A DNA stretch of 64,000 bases from Flavobacterium taihuense (GCF_019351435.1 NZ_JAHWYN010000012.1:1-64000); one strand, 5' to 3'; shown: positions 1 to 9,125, numbered from the stretch's first letter. The notes: generated by a model from the sequence alone, not told the origin. Numbers and translations are program-made.

Positions 1-23
1 AATAATTCGTCTTTGTCAATCAT
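1..23 (-). CDS. Start of a gene cut by the left window edge
   Basis: An ATG on the minus strand at 21-23 opens a frame (MIDKDEL...) that runs off the left end of the window. Only seven codons are visible, so no family can be named. An AT-rich stretch with a TATTTTTA box lies just upstream, and a possible terminator for argH lies between it and argH. This could be a separate gene following the arginine operon or a chance ATG. Confidence 0.3.
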
Positions 24-71
24 AACTATGTAATTTTAAAAATAGCAAAAAAGTTATTTCCAAAAAATATT

Positions 72-96
72 TTTGAGCTTTTTAAATTAGCTCAAA
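72..96 (-). terminator. Possible terminator after argH
   Basis: An 8-bp stem (TTTGAGCT at 72-79 with AGCTCAAA at 89-96) is followed, in the minus direction, by an AT-rich run rich in T. It lies about 55 bp beyond the argH stop and would end the arginine/proline operon. The stem is short and AT-rich, so the call is tentative. Confidence 0.4.
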
Positions 97-150
97 TATT
101 TTTCAGAATAACTTTTCAACTTACACAGTTAGTGAGACACTACCTAAAGT

Positions 151-1431
151 TTAAAAACTTAGCTTCATTTTCTCTTTTATTTCCTCCAAACACAAATTAT
201 TAATACTTCCTTCGTGTGTGTGTTTCGTTTCTTTTGGAGATTGATAGGTTCCGTTTTCCAATTGCTCGGCAACGGCTTTGTAGGCGTCTCTAAATGGCAT
301 TCCCGCTACCACCATTTCGTTTAAGGTATCAACTGTAAACAGATAATTGTATTTTGGGTCATTCAGGATATTGTCTTTTACTGTGATGTCTTTGATAGAG
401 AATATAGCAATATCCAAACAGGCTTTCAGGTTTTGAATAGCAGGAAACAATCCTTCTTTCAAAAGCTGTAAATCCCTGTGGTAACCGCTTGGAAGATTGT
501 TGGTAATCAAAGTTATTTCATAAGGCAAGGCTTGAATTTTGTTGCATTTACCGCGAATCAATTCGAAAACATCTGGGTTTTTCTTGTGCGGCATGATGCT
601 GGAACCTGTTGTAAGATGTGATGGTAAACCAATGAATCCAAAATTCTGACTCATGTATAAACACACATCCATAGAGAATTTTGCCAAAGTAGAGGCAACA
701 CTGCTCATGGCAAAAGCAACGGTTTTTTCTGATTTACCGCGACTCATTTGTGCGGCAACCGAATTGTATTTTAAAGTGTCAAAACCTAACTCTTTAGTCG
801 TGAATGTTCGGTTTATGGGAAATGAACTTCCGTAACCCGCAGCAGAACCGAGTGGGTTTTGGTCCACAATTTTTAGAGCCGCATTTAGCATTGTGATGTC
901 ATCAATCAGGCTTTCGGCATAGGCGGAAAACCACATTCCGAAAGAGGAAGGCATTGCAATTTGAAGGTGTGTGTAACCCGGCAATAATACATTTTGGTAT
1001 TTCTCTGCCGATTCCATCATTAAATCAAAAAGCATTTTTACCTGCTCTTTCAATTCTTTGACCACATCTTTAAGGTATAAATTTACATCGACCAAAACCT
1101 GATCGTTACGGGAACGTGCGGTGTGGATTTTTTTTCCGGCATCGCCAAGTTTTACTGTCAGTAAATATTCGATTTTGGAATGCACGTCTTCAAAACTGTC
1201 TTCAATTTCGAAATTCCCGTTGACTATGTCTTTTATGATTTCGTCTAATACTAAAACCAATGAAACGACTTCGGCATCTGTTAGCAGCCCAATTTGTCCT
1301 AACATTTTGGCATGGGCAATAGAACCTAATGCATCGTATTTGGCCAAAACCAAATCGAGTTCTCTATCGTTTCCTACTGTAAAATGTTCGATTTGTTTGT
1401 CAGTTGGTATTCCTTTTTCCCAAAGTTTCAT
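151..1431 (-). CDS. argH: Argininosuccinate lyase
   Basis: Splits argininosuccinate into arginine and fumarate, the last step of arginine synthesis, in the cytoplasm. The fumarase/aspartase superfamily signature (SSIMPHKKNP, about residues 277-286) carries the catalytic serine loop, and the TH pair near residue 155 supplies the general base region. SRNDQ near 107-111 is typical of ArgH. At 426 aa it is slightly shorter than the usual ~460 aa, mainly at the C-terminus. It is the last gene of the minus-strand arginine/proline cluster, with about 125 bp of repeat-rich spacer between it and argE'. Confidence 0.96.
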   Translation of the reverse strand: MKLWEKGIPTDKQIEHFTVGNDRELDLVLAKYDALGSIAHAKMLGQIGLLTDAEVVSLVLVLDEIIKDIVNGNFEIEDSFEDVHSKIEYLLTVKLGDAGKKIHTARSRNDQVLVDVNLYLKDVVKELKEQVKMLFDLMMESAEKYQNVLLPGYTHLQIAMPSSFGMWFSAYAESLIDDITMLNAALKIVDQNPLGSAAGYGSSFPINRTFTTKELGFDTLKYNSVAAQMSRGKSEKTVAFAMSSVASTLAKFSMDVCLYMSQNFGFIGLPSHLTTGSSIMPHKKNPDVFELIRGKCNKIQALPYEITLITNNLPSGYHRDLQLLKEGLFPAIQNLKACLDIAIFSIKDITVKDNILNDPKYNYLFTVDTLNEMVVAGMPFRDAYKAVAEQLENGTYQSPKETKHTHEGSINNLCLEEIKEKMKLSF

Positions 1432-1466
1432 AAGATGTTTTTTTTATTTCACAAAGATTCGCAGAG

Positions 1467-1560
1467 GAAGCTCAATCCCGATAAATATCGAGACACAAAA
1501 GATTGTAGCGGATAGCGGGATTAAGCTTCTTCCTTCGACTGCGCTCAGGATGATTATTAT
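1467..1560. repeat. Palindromic intergenic repeat between argE' and argH
   Basis: A 14-bp inverted repeat (1467-1480 with 1516-1529, one G-T wobble) encloses a smaller CGATAAATATCG palindrome. It is followed by CTTCGACTGCGCTCAGGATG at about 1534-1553. From memory this last string is a common extragenic repeat in flavobacterial genomes. It fills the gap between two genes of the same operon, so it may be transcribed. Confidence 0.5.
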
Positions 1561-2627
1561 TGTTTCAAGAAGTCTCCAAGTATTTTGATGTATAACTGGA
1601 TACCTTCTTCAATTTCGTCTATATATATAAATTCGTCTGCCGAGTGCGACCGAAGTGATTCTCCTGGCCCCAATTTCAGGGACTGGCAACTCAAAACCGA
1701 TTGATCCGAAAGGGTAGGCGAGCCATAGGTAGTTCTTCCCAATGCGATTCCGGCTTGCACCAAACCGTGTGAAATGGGGATTGACGAAGCATTCAAATGC
1801 ATCGAACGTGGTGTTATTTGTGCAGTTAAATTCTTGTTGACGGTTTCTAAAATCTCGACATTACTGTAACAGTCATTCACACGAATATCGACTACCAAAT
1901 GGCATTCGGCGGGAACTACATTGTGTTGTTTTCCGGCATTGATTTGCGTAACGGTCATTTTTACAGGCCCTAAAACTTCCGATATTTTTTCGAATTGGTA
2001 GCTGTTGAACCATTGGATAACAGGCATTGCATTGTAAATAGGATTGTCAGGGTTATTGTGTGCCGCGTGGCTGGCAGTGCCTTTGACTACAAGATCGAGT
2101 ACCAGCAGACCTTTTTCGGCAACGGCCAATTGCATTAATGTAGGTTCGCCCACGATGGCGCAATCCAACTCGGGTAAATGTTTTAAAACACTGTTAAGTC
2201 CTTTTTTGCCGCTGCTTTCTTCCTCGGCAGAGGCAACCATTACGATATTGTGTGATAGGCTTTTTTTGTCATAAAAATAAGTGAAAGTCGCCATAAGGGA
2301 AACCAAACATCCTCCAGCATCATTACTGCCCAATCCATATAATTTACCGTCTCTTTCGATAGCTTTGAACGGGTCATTGGTATAGCCTTGATTCGGTTTT
2401 ACAGTGTCGTGGTGCGAGTTGAGTAGCAGTGTGGGTTTGGATTTATCAAAATGTTGGTTGTAAGCCCAAATGTTGTTGTTTTCCCGTTCGAATGGAATAC
2501 TATTTTGACGGAACCAATTTTCGATTAACAGCGCTGTTTGGTCTTCTTCACTTGAAAAGGAAGGAGTTTCAATCAACGATTTTAATAGCGCAATGGCTTC
2601 TTGTGTAAGGGTTTCTATGTTCTTCAT
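1557..2627 (-). CDS. argE: M20-family deacylase, N-acyl-citrulline/ornithine deacylase of arginine synthesis
   Basis: Zinc-dependent M20 amidohydrolase expected to remove the acyl group from N-acetyl- or N-succinyl-citrulline, giving citrulline for ArgG. Metal-site motifs are visible: SHHDTV (H72/D74), the bridging aspartate in GSNDAGG (D103) and the catalytic glutamates in ASAEEESSG (about 135-137). Length 356 aa fits the single-subunit ArgE/DapE class. Its place between argB and argH, next to an acylornithine-type carbamoyltransferase and with no argJ, supports acyl-citrulline as substrate. The acyl group is inferred, not seen. Confidence 0.88.
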   Translation of the reverse strand: MKNIETLTQEAIALLKSLIETPSFSSEEDQTALLIENWFRQNSIPFERENNNIWAYNQHFDKSKPTLLLNSHHDTVKPNQGYTNDPFKAIERDGKLYGLGSNDAGGCLVSLMATFTYFYDKKSLSHNIVMVASAEEESSGKKGLNSVLKHLPELDCAIVGEPTLMQLAVAEKGLLVLDLVVKGTASHAAHNNPDNPIYNAMPVIQWFNSYQFEKISEVLGPVKMTVTQINAGKQHNVVPAECHLVVDIRVNDCYSNVEILETVNKNLTAQITPRSMHLNASSIPISHGLVQAGIALGRTTYGSPTLSDQSVLSCQSLKLGPGESLRSHSADEFIYIDEIEEGIQLYIKILGDFLKQ

Positions 2628-2681
2628 ATATTTTCCTGAAACCTAACCCGCTTTAAAAACGGGTTAGGTTTGTTAGTGTTT

Positions 2682-3458
2682 TTATAATTCGATACTCGTA
2701 TGGACTACTTCTGCGTTTTGCAACATTCTGTGGTGTCCAATTTTTATTTTCTGAACACCTTTGGACAAACTGTTGAAACAGTTGTCTAATTTAGGAATCA
2801 TCCCGGAATGTATTGCTTTTTCGGCCTTTAATTTGGTATATAATTCATGGTTGATTTGTTCTATAACTGAGTTGTCATCCTCAGCATCATATAAAACACC
2901 CGGTTTTTCGAAACAATAGGTCAGGGTTACTTCAAAAACTTCCGATGCGGCAATGGCCAGTTCACTGGCAATCGTATCGGCATTGGTATTCAGTAATTGT
3001 CCTTTACCATCGTGTGTGATGGCGCAAAAAACTGGAGTTATTCCGCTTTTTAGCAGTGTTTCCAATAAAGGGGTATTTACTTTTTGTACATCGCCCACAA
3101 AACCATAATCGATAGTGGGGTGATTTCTTTTGGTAGACAGAATCAAATTTCCGTCGGCACCAGAAAATCCCATAGCATTGGTGTGATTTCCCTGCAATTG
3201 AGCCACTACATTTTTGTTGATTTCACCTGCATAAATCATTACCACTACGTCTAGCATTGGGGTATCGGTGATGCGGCGTCCATCGATCATTTGGGGCACT
3301 AATCCAATACTTTGAGCCATCTTGGTAGCTGATTTTCCACCACCGTGAACGAGAACTTTGTATCCTTCAATTTTAGAAAAATCAGTAAGGAATTGTGCCA
3401 ATTCGGCTGGATCGTCGATGATGTTGCCACCTATTTTTATGATTGATAATGGAGTCAT
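2682..3458 (-). CDS. argB: N-acyl-glutamate kinase (acetyl- or succinyl-glutamate kinase)
   Basis: Amino-acid-kinase fold enzyme phosphorylating N-acylglutamate, the second step of arginine synthesis. The phosphate-binding KIGGN (K8) at the N-terminus and HGGGK (about 38-42) are the family's glycine loops. NTNADTIASELA near residues 155-166 is part of the substrate/ATP site. At 258 aa it lacks the N-terminal helix of arginine-inhibited hexameric kinases, so direct arginine feedback is less likely (inference). The start region is tandemly duplicated: a six-codon ORF (MTPLSI-stop) just upstream ends in a TGA that overlaps this ATG. Confidence 0.93.
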   Translation of the reverse strand: MTPLSIIKIGGNIIDDPAELAQFLTDFSKIEGYKVLVHGGGKSATKMAQSIGLVPQMIDGRRITDTPMLDVVVMIYAGEINKNVVAQLQGNHTNAMGFSGADGNLILSTKRNHPTIDYGFVGDVQKVNTPLLETLLKSGITPVFCAITHDGKGQLLNTNADTIASELAIAASEVFEVTLTYCFEKPGVLYDAEDDNSVIEQINHELYTKLKAEKAIHSGMIPKLDNCFNSLSKGVQKIKIGHHRMLQNAEVVHTSIEL

Positions 3459-3481
3459 ATTGATAATGGAGTCATATTGAT
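3443..3481. repeat. 17-bp tandem duplication over the argB start
   Basis: The unit TTGATAATGGAGTCATA occurs at 3443-3459 and again at 3460-3476, with a partial third copy (TTGAT) at 3477-3481. On the minus strand this makes two ATGACTCC starts 17 nt apart in different frames. The upstream one encodes MTPLSI and stops in an ATGA overlap with the real argB start. Confidence 0.9.
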
Positions 3482-3549
3482 TTATGATTGTTGATTAACG
3501 ATTTTAGATTTGTGTTTACTAAAATGTCTATTATCTATTTGTCTATGTT

Positions 3550-4509
3550 CTATTTTCTTTTCTCTAATTTTTTCAAAATCTTTTGCAATACCAATTGAGC
3601 TGAATAGGTTCTGTTATTGGCTTGTTGTATCACAATCGAATTTTCACTGTCAATTACTTCATCTGTTACAATTACGTTACGTCTTACAGGCAAACAGTGC
3701 ATGAATTTGGCATTGTTGGTCCCTTTCATTTTATCGGCAGTAATTGTCCAATTTGGGTCGGAATTAGTGATTTTACCGTATTCTTTATAGTTACTCCAAT
3801 TTTTGGCATAAATATAATCAGCATTTTCAAAAGCTTTGTCTTGGTCGTATTCGATTTTAGAATCTTTGGTGATTTCAGGATTTAATTCATAACCCTCTGG
3901 ATGTGTAATCACAAAATCCATTTCGGTTTGCAATTGCATCATTTCTACAAATGAATTAGGTACGGCCTGAGGTAACGCTCTCGGGTGCGGTGCCCATGAC
4001 AATACCACTTTTGGGCGGTGCTTGGTCTTGTGTTCTTCCATCGTGATAGCATCGGCAAGGGATTGCAATGGATGTCCTGTTGCACTTTCCATATTTAGAA
4101 TTGGCACAGTAGCGTATTTCAAGAAACCACTCATTACTGTTTCGGCATTGTCTATTTCTTTGTCAACCAAACCAGCAAAAGCTCTGATAGCAATGATGTC
4201 GGCATATTGAGAAACCACTTCGGCTGCTTCTTTGATATGTTCTGATGCGCCTTGATCCATAATGGTTCCGTCTTCGAATTCGAGAGTCCAGCCCTCGCTT
4301 CCAAAGTTCATTACCATTACATTCATGCCCAAGTTTATTGCCGCTTTTTGGGTACTCAAACGTGTTCTTAAACTCGAGTTGAAAAACAACATTACTAAGG
4401 TTTTGTTTTTTCCTAGTTTCTTATTCTTAAGTGGATTTTGTTTTATTTTTATCGCTTGTTTCACCCATTTTTGGAGTGAGTCTATTTCTTTTATTGAGGT
4501 AAAGTTCAT
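3550..4509 (-). CDS. argF': N-acylornithine carbamoyltransferase (predicted succinylornithine type)
   Basis: Transfers carbamoyl from carbamoyl phosphate to an N-acylornithine, giving N-acylcitrulline. The carbamoyl-phosphate motif is SSLRTRLST (residues 45-53) rather than the STRT of ordinary ornithine transcarbamylases. HCLPVRRN near the C-terminus is typical of the acylornithine subgroup. Compared from memory with the Bacteroides fragilis succinylornithine enzyme (MDGDKPEH, Pro90), this protein reads MDQGASEH with Ser89 in that position. Xanthomonas acetylornithine enzyme has Glu there, and published exchange of that Glu for Ser or Pro shifts preference to succinylornithine. Succinylated intermediates are therefore the better prediction. 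Cytoplasmic, 319 aa. Confidence 0.93.
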   Translation of the reverse strand: MNFTSIKEIDSLQKWVKQAIKIKQNPLKNKKLGKNKTLVMLFFNSSLRTRLSTQKAAINLGMNVMVMNFGSEGWTLEFEDGTIMDQGASEHIKEAAEVVSQYADIIAIRAFAGLVDKEIDNAETVMSGFLKYATVPILNMESATGHPLQSLADAITMEEHKTKHRPKVVLSWAPHPRALPQAVPNSFVEMMQLQTEMDFVITHPEGYELNPEITKDSKIEYDQDKAFENADYIYAKNWSNYKEYGKITNSDPNWTITADKMKGTNNAKFMHCLPVRRNVIVTDEVIDSENSIVIQQANNRTYSAQLVLQKILKKLEKRK

Positions 4510-4582
4510 GGTTTTTTTCTTTAGTTATCCGTTAATTTGTTTAATCGATTAACCGAATTAACGATTAACAAAATAAACATTT

Positions 4583-5344
4583 TTAAACAATCTTTGTAAA
4601 TGCAATTTCATTATTCAAAGCCTTCAGCATAAAATTATCTTCCAGTCCATTTACAATCCATGTTTCGATGTTCGCAGCTTTGGCAATGGCAGCCGAATCG
4701 ATTTTGGATTGCATACCGCCTGTTCCGTGAGACGATTTTTTGTCGCCAATTTCTTTTTGCAACAGCGATAAATCGATTACCAATTCTATTGTTTTTGGAA
4801 CTTCATCGTTTATTGATGATTTGGTGTAAATTCCGTTGGTATTTGTTGCAATAATCAGAATATCAACATTTAATAAAACAGCTGTTAAGGCCGCCAATTT
4901 ATCATTATCCCCAAATTTGATTTCGTCAGTTGCCACTGTATCATTTTCATTGATAATAGGTATATAACTGTTTTTGACTAATACATTGATGGTGTTTACG
5001 ATGTTGACTTTGGATTGTTGTTTTTCAAAATCAGAGTAGGAGAGTAGGCACTGGGAAATATGCAAACCTAAATCACTGAAATTCTCATGGTAAATTCGCA
5101 TCAAATGTGGCTGTCCAATCGATGCCAAGGCTTGTTTTACAAAAACATCCTGATCATTGTTGTCCAGTTTTACAAATTGTTTGGCGGCAGCAATTGCTCC
5201 TGAACTCACAATAATGAATTCGTATTCGTCTTGTAAAGCGGCTATTTGCACCCCAATGTCTTCAATTTTTCCTCTCGAAATATGATTGGTTTCTTTGGTT
5301 AAGGTGTTACTGCCTAACTTTAGTAATATTCTTTTTTTAGCCAT
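4583..5344 (-). CDS. proB: Glutamate 5-kinase, short form without PUA domain
   Basis: First step of proline synthesis: ATP-dependent phosphorylation of glutamate. The amino-acid-kinase fold shows KLGSNTLT (residues 9-16), VSSGAIAAA, the substrate motif INENDTVA and the FGDNDKLAA loop. GTGGMQSKIDSA near the C-terminus is the ATP-site signature of ProB. At 253 aa it ends after the kinase domain, so the C-terminal PUA domain of the E. coli enzyme is absent, as in many Bacteroidota. It sits with proA inside the arginine cluster, suggesting joint control of the glutamate-derived pathways. Confidence 0.93.
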   Translation of the reverse strand: MAKKRILLKLGSNTLTKETNHISRGKIEDIGVQIAALQDEYEFIIVSSGAIAAAKQFVKLDNNDQDVFVKQALASIGQPHLMRIYHENFSDLGLHISQCLLSYSDFEKQQSKVNIVNTINVLVKNSYIPIINENDTVATDEIKFGDNDKLAALTAVLLNVDILIIATNTNGIYTKSSINDEVPKTIELVIDLSLLQKEIGDKKSSHGTGGMQSKIDSAAIAKAANIETWIVNGLEDNFMLKALNNEIAFTKIV

Positions 5345-5349
5345 TTTTA

Positions 5350-5520
5350 TGTTTTTTTACCGCTTGAGGATTTTACCGCAAGGGGCGCAAAGGTTTAATA
5401 TTTGGAACACATAAAAGCGCAATGTTCGCAAAGCTTTATCTTCCTAAAAATCTTTATTCTATGTTCTTTTCTCTTTATTCTGAAATCAAAAATCGTTAAT
5501 CAACAATCTGCAATCTTATC
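5350..5520. repeat. Repeat-rich gap between proA and proB
   Basis: Contains CGCAAGGGGCGCAAAGG (about 5369-5385) and GCGCAATGTTCGCAAAGC (about 5418-5435), two related GCAAAG-type strings. CAAAAATCGTTAATCAACAATC (5489-5510) follows, whose inverted counterpart GATTGTTGATTAACGATTTTAG occurs near 3485-3506 upstream of argB. Related GCAAAG strings occur at 15909-15950. I see no coding potential here. Confidence 0.55.
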
Positions 5521-6717
5521 TTATCTTATTTGTCCGTCACCATAAATATACCATTTATTGGTCACCAAATGTTGTAATCCAATGGGACCGCGTTGGTGCA
5601 ATTTATCAGTGCTAATCGCTAATTCTCCACCAAGGCCAAATTGTCCTCCATCGGTAAATCGGGTAGAAGCGTTTTGATACACCGCTGCCGTATCCACGTT
5701 TTCCATGAATTCTTGAGCAATGGCATCATTTTGAGTGATGATGGAAGCCGAATGTCCACCACAATATTTGTTTATTTTTTCAATCGCTTCTTCATCAGAA
5801 TTTACAACTCCGATAACAATTTTATAATTCAAAAATTCTTCGTACCAGATTTCCTCGTTTTCAATTGCAGGCACCTGAGTTGCATTTGCGAAAGCGGTAT
5901 CGCCTAAAATTTCAACATTATATTTTTTTAATTCTGCTACCAATTCCGTTGCAAAAACTTGCCAATTAGGTAATTTAGTGTCAATCAAAACTTTGTCTAA
6001 GGCATTGCAAACACCAATATTGGTTGTTTTTCCGTTGATGATAATGTCAAGCGCTTTTTTCAAATCGGCTTCTTGATTTACATAAACAAAGTTATTTCCT
6101 CGTCCGCTTACTATTACAGGACAAGTAGCGTGTTTTTTAGTAAATTCAATTAATTGTTCTCCGCCGCGAGGTACGATTAAATCGACTTTTTGCGTTGGTT
6201 TTTCTAAGAAAGCTTGCGTTTCAACACGGTTGTAATTCAAGTATTCTACCCAATTTGTATCAATTTCATTTTCCTCTAAGGCTTGGTGCCAAAGCGAAAC
6301 AATTTTCAAATTGGATAACAAAGATTCTTTACCGCCTTTCAACAAGATTTTATTTCCGGATTTGAATGCAATTCCTCCCGCTTCAACAGTAACATCAGGT
6401 CGGGATTCGTAAATAATCATTATTGTTCCGAAAGCAGCAGTTTTATTAGTTACTTTCATTCCGTTTTCGTGAGTAAAATCAAAACGAATTTGTCCCACAG
6501 GATCTTCCTGACTAGCCAATTGTTGCATAGACAAAATCATGCCATCAATTTTAGTATCATCAACTAGTAAACGTTTCTCCATAGCTAAATCCTCTCCAGA
6601 ATAATTGCTCATATCCTGTTGATTAATCGCTTTAATGTTGGCTCTTTCTTGTTCTAAGAGTACAGCCATTCGATTCAGAACTGCGTTTCTTTTTTCTATG
6701 GATAATAAATGGTTCAT
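5521..6717 (-). CDS. proA: Gamma-glutamyl phosphate reductase
   Basis: NADPH-dependent reduction of glutamyl-5-phosphate to glutamate semialdehyde, the second step of proline synthesis. It belongs to the aldehyde dehydrogenase superfamily, with the catalytic cysteine in NIGVCNALDK (C237). YESRPDVT (about 103-110) and SGNKILLKGGKES (about 120-132) are classic ProA motifs. Length 398 aa is normal for the family (about 415). It lies upstream of proB and downstream of argD on the same strand, so proline and arginine genes are interleaved. Confidence 0.95.
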   Translation of the reverse strand: MNHLLSIEKRNAVLNRMAVLLEQERANIKAINQQDMSNYSGEDLAMEKRLLVDDTKIDGMILSMQQLASQEDPVGQIRFDFTHENGMKVTNKTAAFGTIMIIYESRPDVTVEAGGIAFKSGNKILLKGGKESLLSNLKIVSLWHQALEENEIDTNWVEYLNYNRVETQAFLEKPTQKVDLIVPRGGEQLIEFTKKHATCPVIVSGRGNNFVYVNQEADLKKALDIIINGKTTNIGVCNALDKVLIDTKLPNWQVFATELVAELKKYNVEILGDTAFANATQVPAIENEEIWYEEFLNYKIVIGVVNSDEEAIEKINKYCGGHSASIITQNDAIAQEFMENVDTAAVYQNASTRFTDGGQFGLGGELAISTDKLHQRGPIGLQHLVTNKWYIYGDGQIR

Positions 6718-6736
6718 TGGTTTTTTGGTTAATAAA

Positions 6737-6892
6737 GCAAAAAATAAAATTTAAAACATATAAATCATATAAGTTTATTTTAAGCTAGTTGGTTGTTAAA
6801 AAAGTGAACCATATAAGTTATATAAGTTTTTGTAATTTACTCTTTTTTTGTTCAGTTTAAATGAACTTATATGACTTATATGGTAATTAATT
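6737..6892. repeat. ATATAAGT-type repeats between argD and proA
   Basis: Related strings of the form (C)CATATAAGT(C/T)ATATAAGTT recur at about 6756-6775 and 6809-6831. An inverted copy (AACTTATATGACTTATATGG) lies at about 6863-6882. They can form alternative hairpins in the operon transcript. The stretch has no coding potential. From memory, similar strings are scattered between genes in flavobacteria. Confidence 0.55.
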
Positions 6893-8032
6893 TTACGCTT
6901 TCAATTCAGCTAAGCTTTCTTTTAATGCAACTATAAATGTATCAATAGCTTCCTTTTTGACCGTCAAAGGCGGAAGGATTCTCAATAGATTTTTATTGTT
7001 GGCACTTCCTGTGAAAATCAGTTTTTCGACAATCAGTTTTTTGCGTAAAGCACCCACTTCAAAGTCAAATTCCACGCCCAACATCAATCCTTTTCCTTTC
7101 ACTTTGACAATTTCAGGAACTTGTCTAATTGCTTCAAGAAAATAGGCGTAAACGTCATTTACATTGTCTATCAGTTTTTGATTTTCGATTACATCCAAAA
7201 CGGCAATACCAGCGGCGCAAGCAAGATGACTTCCTCCAAAGGTAGTTCCCAGCAATCCGTGACTAGCGGTGAATTTTGGAGAAATCAAGATTCCACCAAT
7301 CGGGAAACCGTTCCCCATTCCTTTGGCAAGCGTAATAATATCCGGTTTAATATTGTGGTGTTGGAAAGCAAAAAACTTTCCGCTTCTTCCATAACCTGAT
7401 TGTACTTCGTCCAAAATCAAAACTGTTTCGTATTGACTGCAAAGTTTCTCCAATCCTTGGAAAAACTCGGTTGTTCCTTCGTCCAATCCACCAACTCCTT
7501 GAATTCCTTCAATAATAACGGAGCAGACATCACCTTTTTTCAATTCGGCTTCCACCAAATCAAGATTGTTCAATGGCAAGAAAGTAACCACTTGCTGTGC
7601 ATTGATTGGAGCGACAATTTTTTTGTTGTCGGTTACGGCAACAGCTGCCGAAGTTCTTCCGTGGAAAGAGTTGTCAAAAGCAATCACTCTCGACTTTCCG
7701 TTATGGAAAGAAGCAAGTTTTAGCGCATTTTCATTGGCTTCAGCCCCAGAACTGCATAAGAATAAGCTGTATTCCTCGCATCCTGAAAGTTTGCCTAATT
7801 TTTCTGCCAATTCCACTTGCAATGGATTTTGAATGGCATTCGAATAAAATCCCAGATTGTCCAATTGATTTTTCAGTTTGGCTACATAATCCGGTTGTGT
7901 GTGTCCTATCGAAATTACTCCGTGGCCACTGTATAAGTCTAAATATTCCACACCATTTTCATCTGTAATTGTGCAATCTAGAGCTTTTACAGGAGTGATG
8001 TTGTATAATGGGTAAACGTCAAATAAGTTCAT
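6893..8032 (-). CDS. argD: N-acylornithine aminotransferase
   Basis: Class-III PLP aminotransferase converting N-acylglutamate semialdehyde to N-acylornithine with glutamate as donor. Visible features are SSGAEANENALKLA (cofactor phosphate site, about 94-107), DEVQSGYGR with D208 contacting the pyridine nitrogen, and the Schiff-base lysine in TLAKGMGNGFPIG (K237). Length 379 aa fits ArgD. Substrate is assigned from its place between argC and the proline genes. By sequence alone it could also act on succinylornithine. Confidence 0.93.
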   Translation of the reverse strand: MNLFDVYPLYNITPVKALDCTITDENGVEYLDLYSGHGVISIGHTQPDYVAKLKNQLDNLGFYSNAIQNPLQVELAEKLGKLSGCEEYSLFLCSSGAEANENALKLASFHNGKSRVIAFDNSFHGRTSAAVAVTDNKKIVAPINAQQVVTFLPLNNLDLVEAELKKGDVCSVIIEGIQGVGGLDEGTTEFFQGLEKLCSQYETVLILDEVQSGYGRSGKFFAFQHHNIKPDIITLAKGMGNGFPIGGILISPKFTASHGLLGTTFGGSHLACAAGIAVLDVIENQKLIDNVNDVYAYFLEAIRQVPEIVKVKGKGLMLGVEFDFEVGALRKKLIVEKLIFTGSANNKNLLRILPPLTVKKEAIDTFIVALKESLAELKA

Positions 8033-8119
8033 TTTTATTTAGTTTTTGGTTGGTTGTTGCTGGTTGTTGGTTAAGTTGGTGCTTCCATCAACTTTTGACC
8101 AACAACCATCAACTTTATA

Positions 8120-9097
8120 TTAAAATCCGCTTGGTTTCAAATGCAATCCCGTACTTTCTTCCAATCCAAACATTAAATTCATGTTTTGGATGGCTTGTCC
8201 TGAGGCGCCTTTTACTAAATTATCGATTACCGAAGTAATCAAAATCCGGTTTCCTTTTTTTACTAAACTAATAATGCATTTATTTGTCTGAACCACCTGT
8301 TTCATATTGATGCCAGTTGTGGTAACCGTTACAAAAGGCTGATTTTTATAGAATAATTCGTATTTGGTAACAATATCTTCTAAACTTTCATTGCAAATGG
8401 TATATAATGTTGCAAAAATTCCCCTTGGAAAATCCCCTCTGTTTGGAATGAAAAGCAATTCGTTTTTGTAATCATTCTGCAATTGGTGTAAACTTTCTGA
8501 AATTTCGCCCAAATGTTGGTGATCAAAAGCTTTGTAATGCGACATATTGTTGTTTCTCCAACTGAAATGTGACGTTTCTGCAAGTCCAACTCCAGCTCCG
8601 GTGCTTCCGGTTGTGGCGTTGATATGCACATCGCTGTTCAATAATTTGGCTTCTGCCAATGGCAATAAAGCCAATTGAATAGCAGTGGCAAAACAACCAG
8701 GATTAGCGATGAACTGAGCGTTTTTAATCGCCGCTTTGTTCAATTCAGGTAAGCCGTAAACGAATTTTTTACCATCAAAAACTTCATCTTTGTGCAATCT
8801 GAAATCATTTCCTAAATCAATGATTTTGGTGTGGCTTGCAAACTGATTTTCGGTCAAAAATGTTTTTGATTTTCCGTGTCCCAAACACAAGAAAACCACA
8901 TTTACATTAGGGTTTACAGTATCGGTAAAGTTCATTTCGATATCGCCCAACAAATCGTGGTGCGCTACTGAAAGCGGTTTGCCAGCATTAGTTGTACTGT
9001 ATACAAAATCGAGTTTGGCATTGGGATGAAACATCAATATTCTGATGAGTTCTCCAGCAGTATAACCTGAACCTCCAATTATTCCAACATTAATCAT
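8120..9097 (-). CDS. argC: N-acyl-gamma-glutamyl-phosphate reductase
   Basis: NADPH-dependent reduction of N-acylglutamyl phosphate to the semialdehyde. The Rossmann motif GIIGGSGYTAGELIR occupies residues 5-19, and the catalytic cysteine lies in ANPGCFATA (C135). Length 325 aa matches short-form ArgC. It lies between argD and argG on the same strand. The 145-bp gap towards argG holds a long nested palindrome. Confidence 0.95.
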   Translation of the reverse strand: MINVGIIGGSGYTAGELIRILMFHPNAKLDFVYSTTNAGKPLSVAHHDLLGDIEMNFTDTVNPNVNVVFLCLGHGKSKTFLTENQFASHTKIIDLGNDFRLHKDEVFDGKKFVYGLPELNKAAIKNAQFIANPGCFATAIQLALLPLAEAKLLNSDVHINATTGSTGAGVGLAETSHFSWRNNNMSHYKAFDHQHLGEISESLHQLQNDYKNELLFIPNRGDFPRGIFATLYTICNESLEDIVTKYELFYKNQPFVTVTTTGINMKQVVQTNKCIISLVKKGNRILITSVIDNLVKGASGQAIQNMNLMFGLEESTGLHLKPSGF

Positions 9098-9125
9098 AAT
9101 TTTTACTTTTAATTTTTTTTATTTC

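Noticed and set aside
7606..7968. 120-codon plus-strand frame inside argD
   Set aside because: Antisense shadow; argD carries all its catalytic motifs in the other strand.
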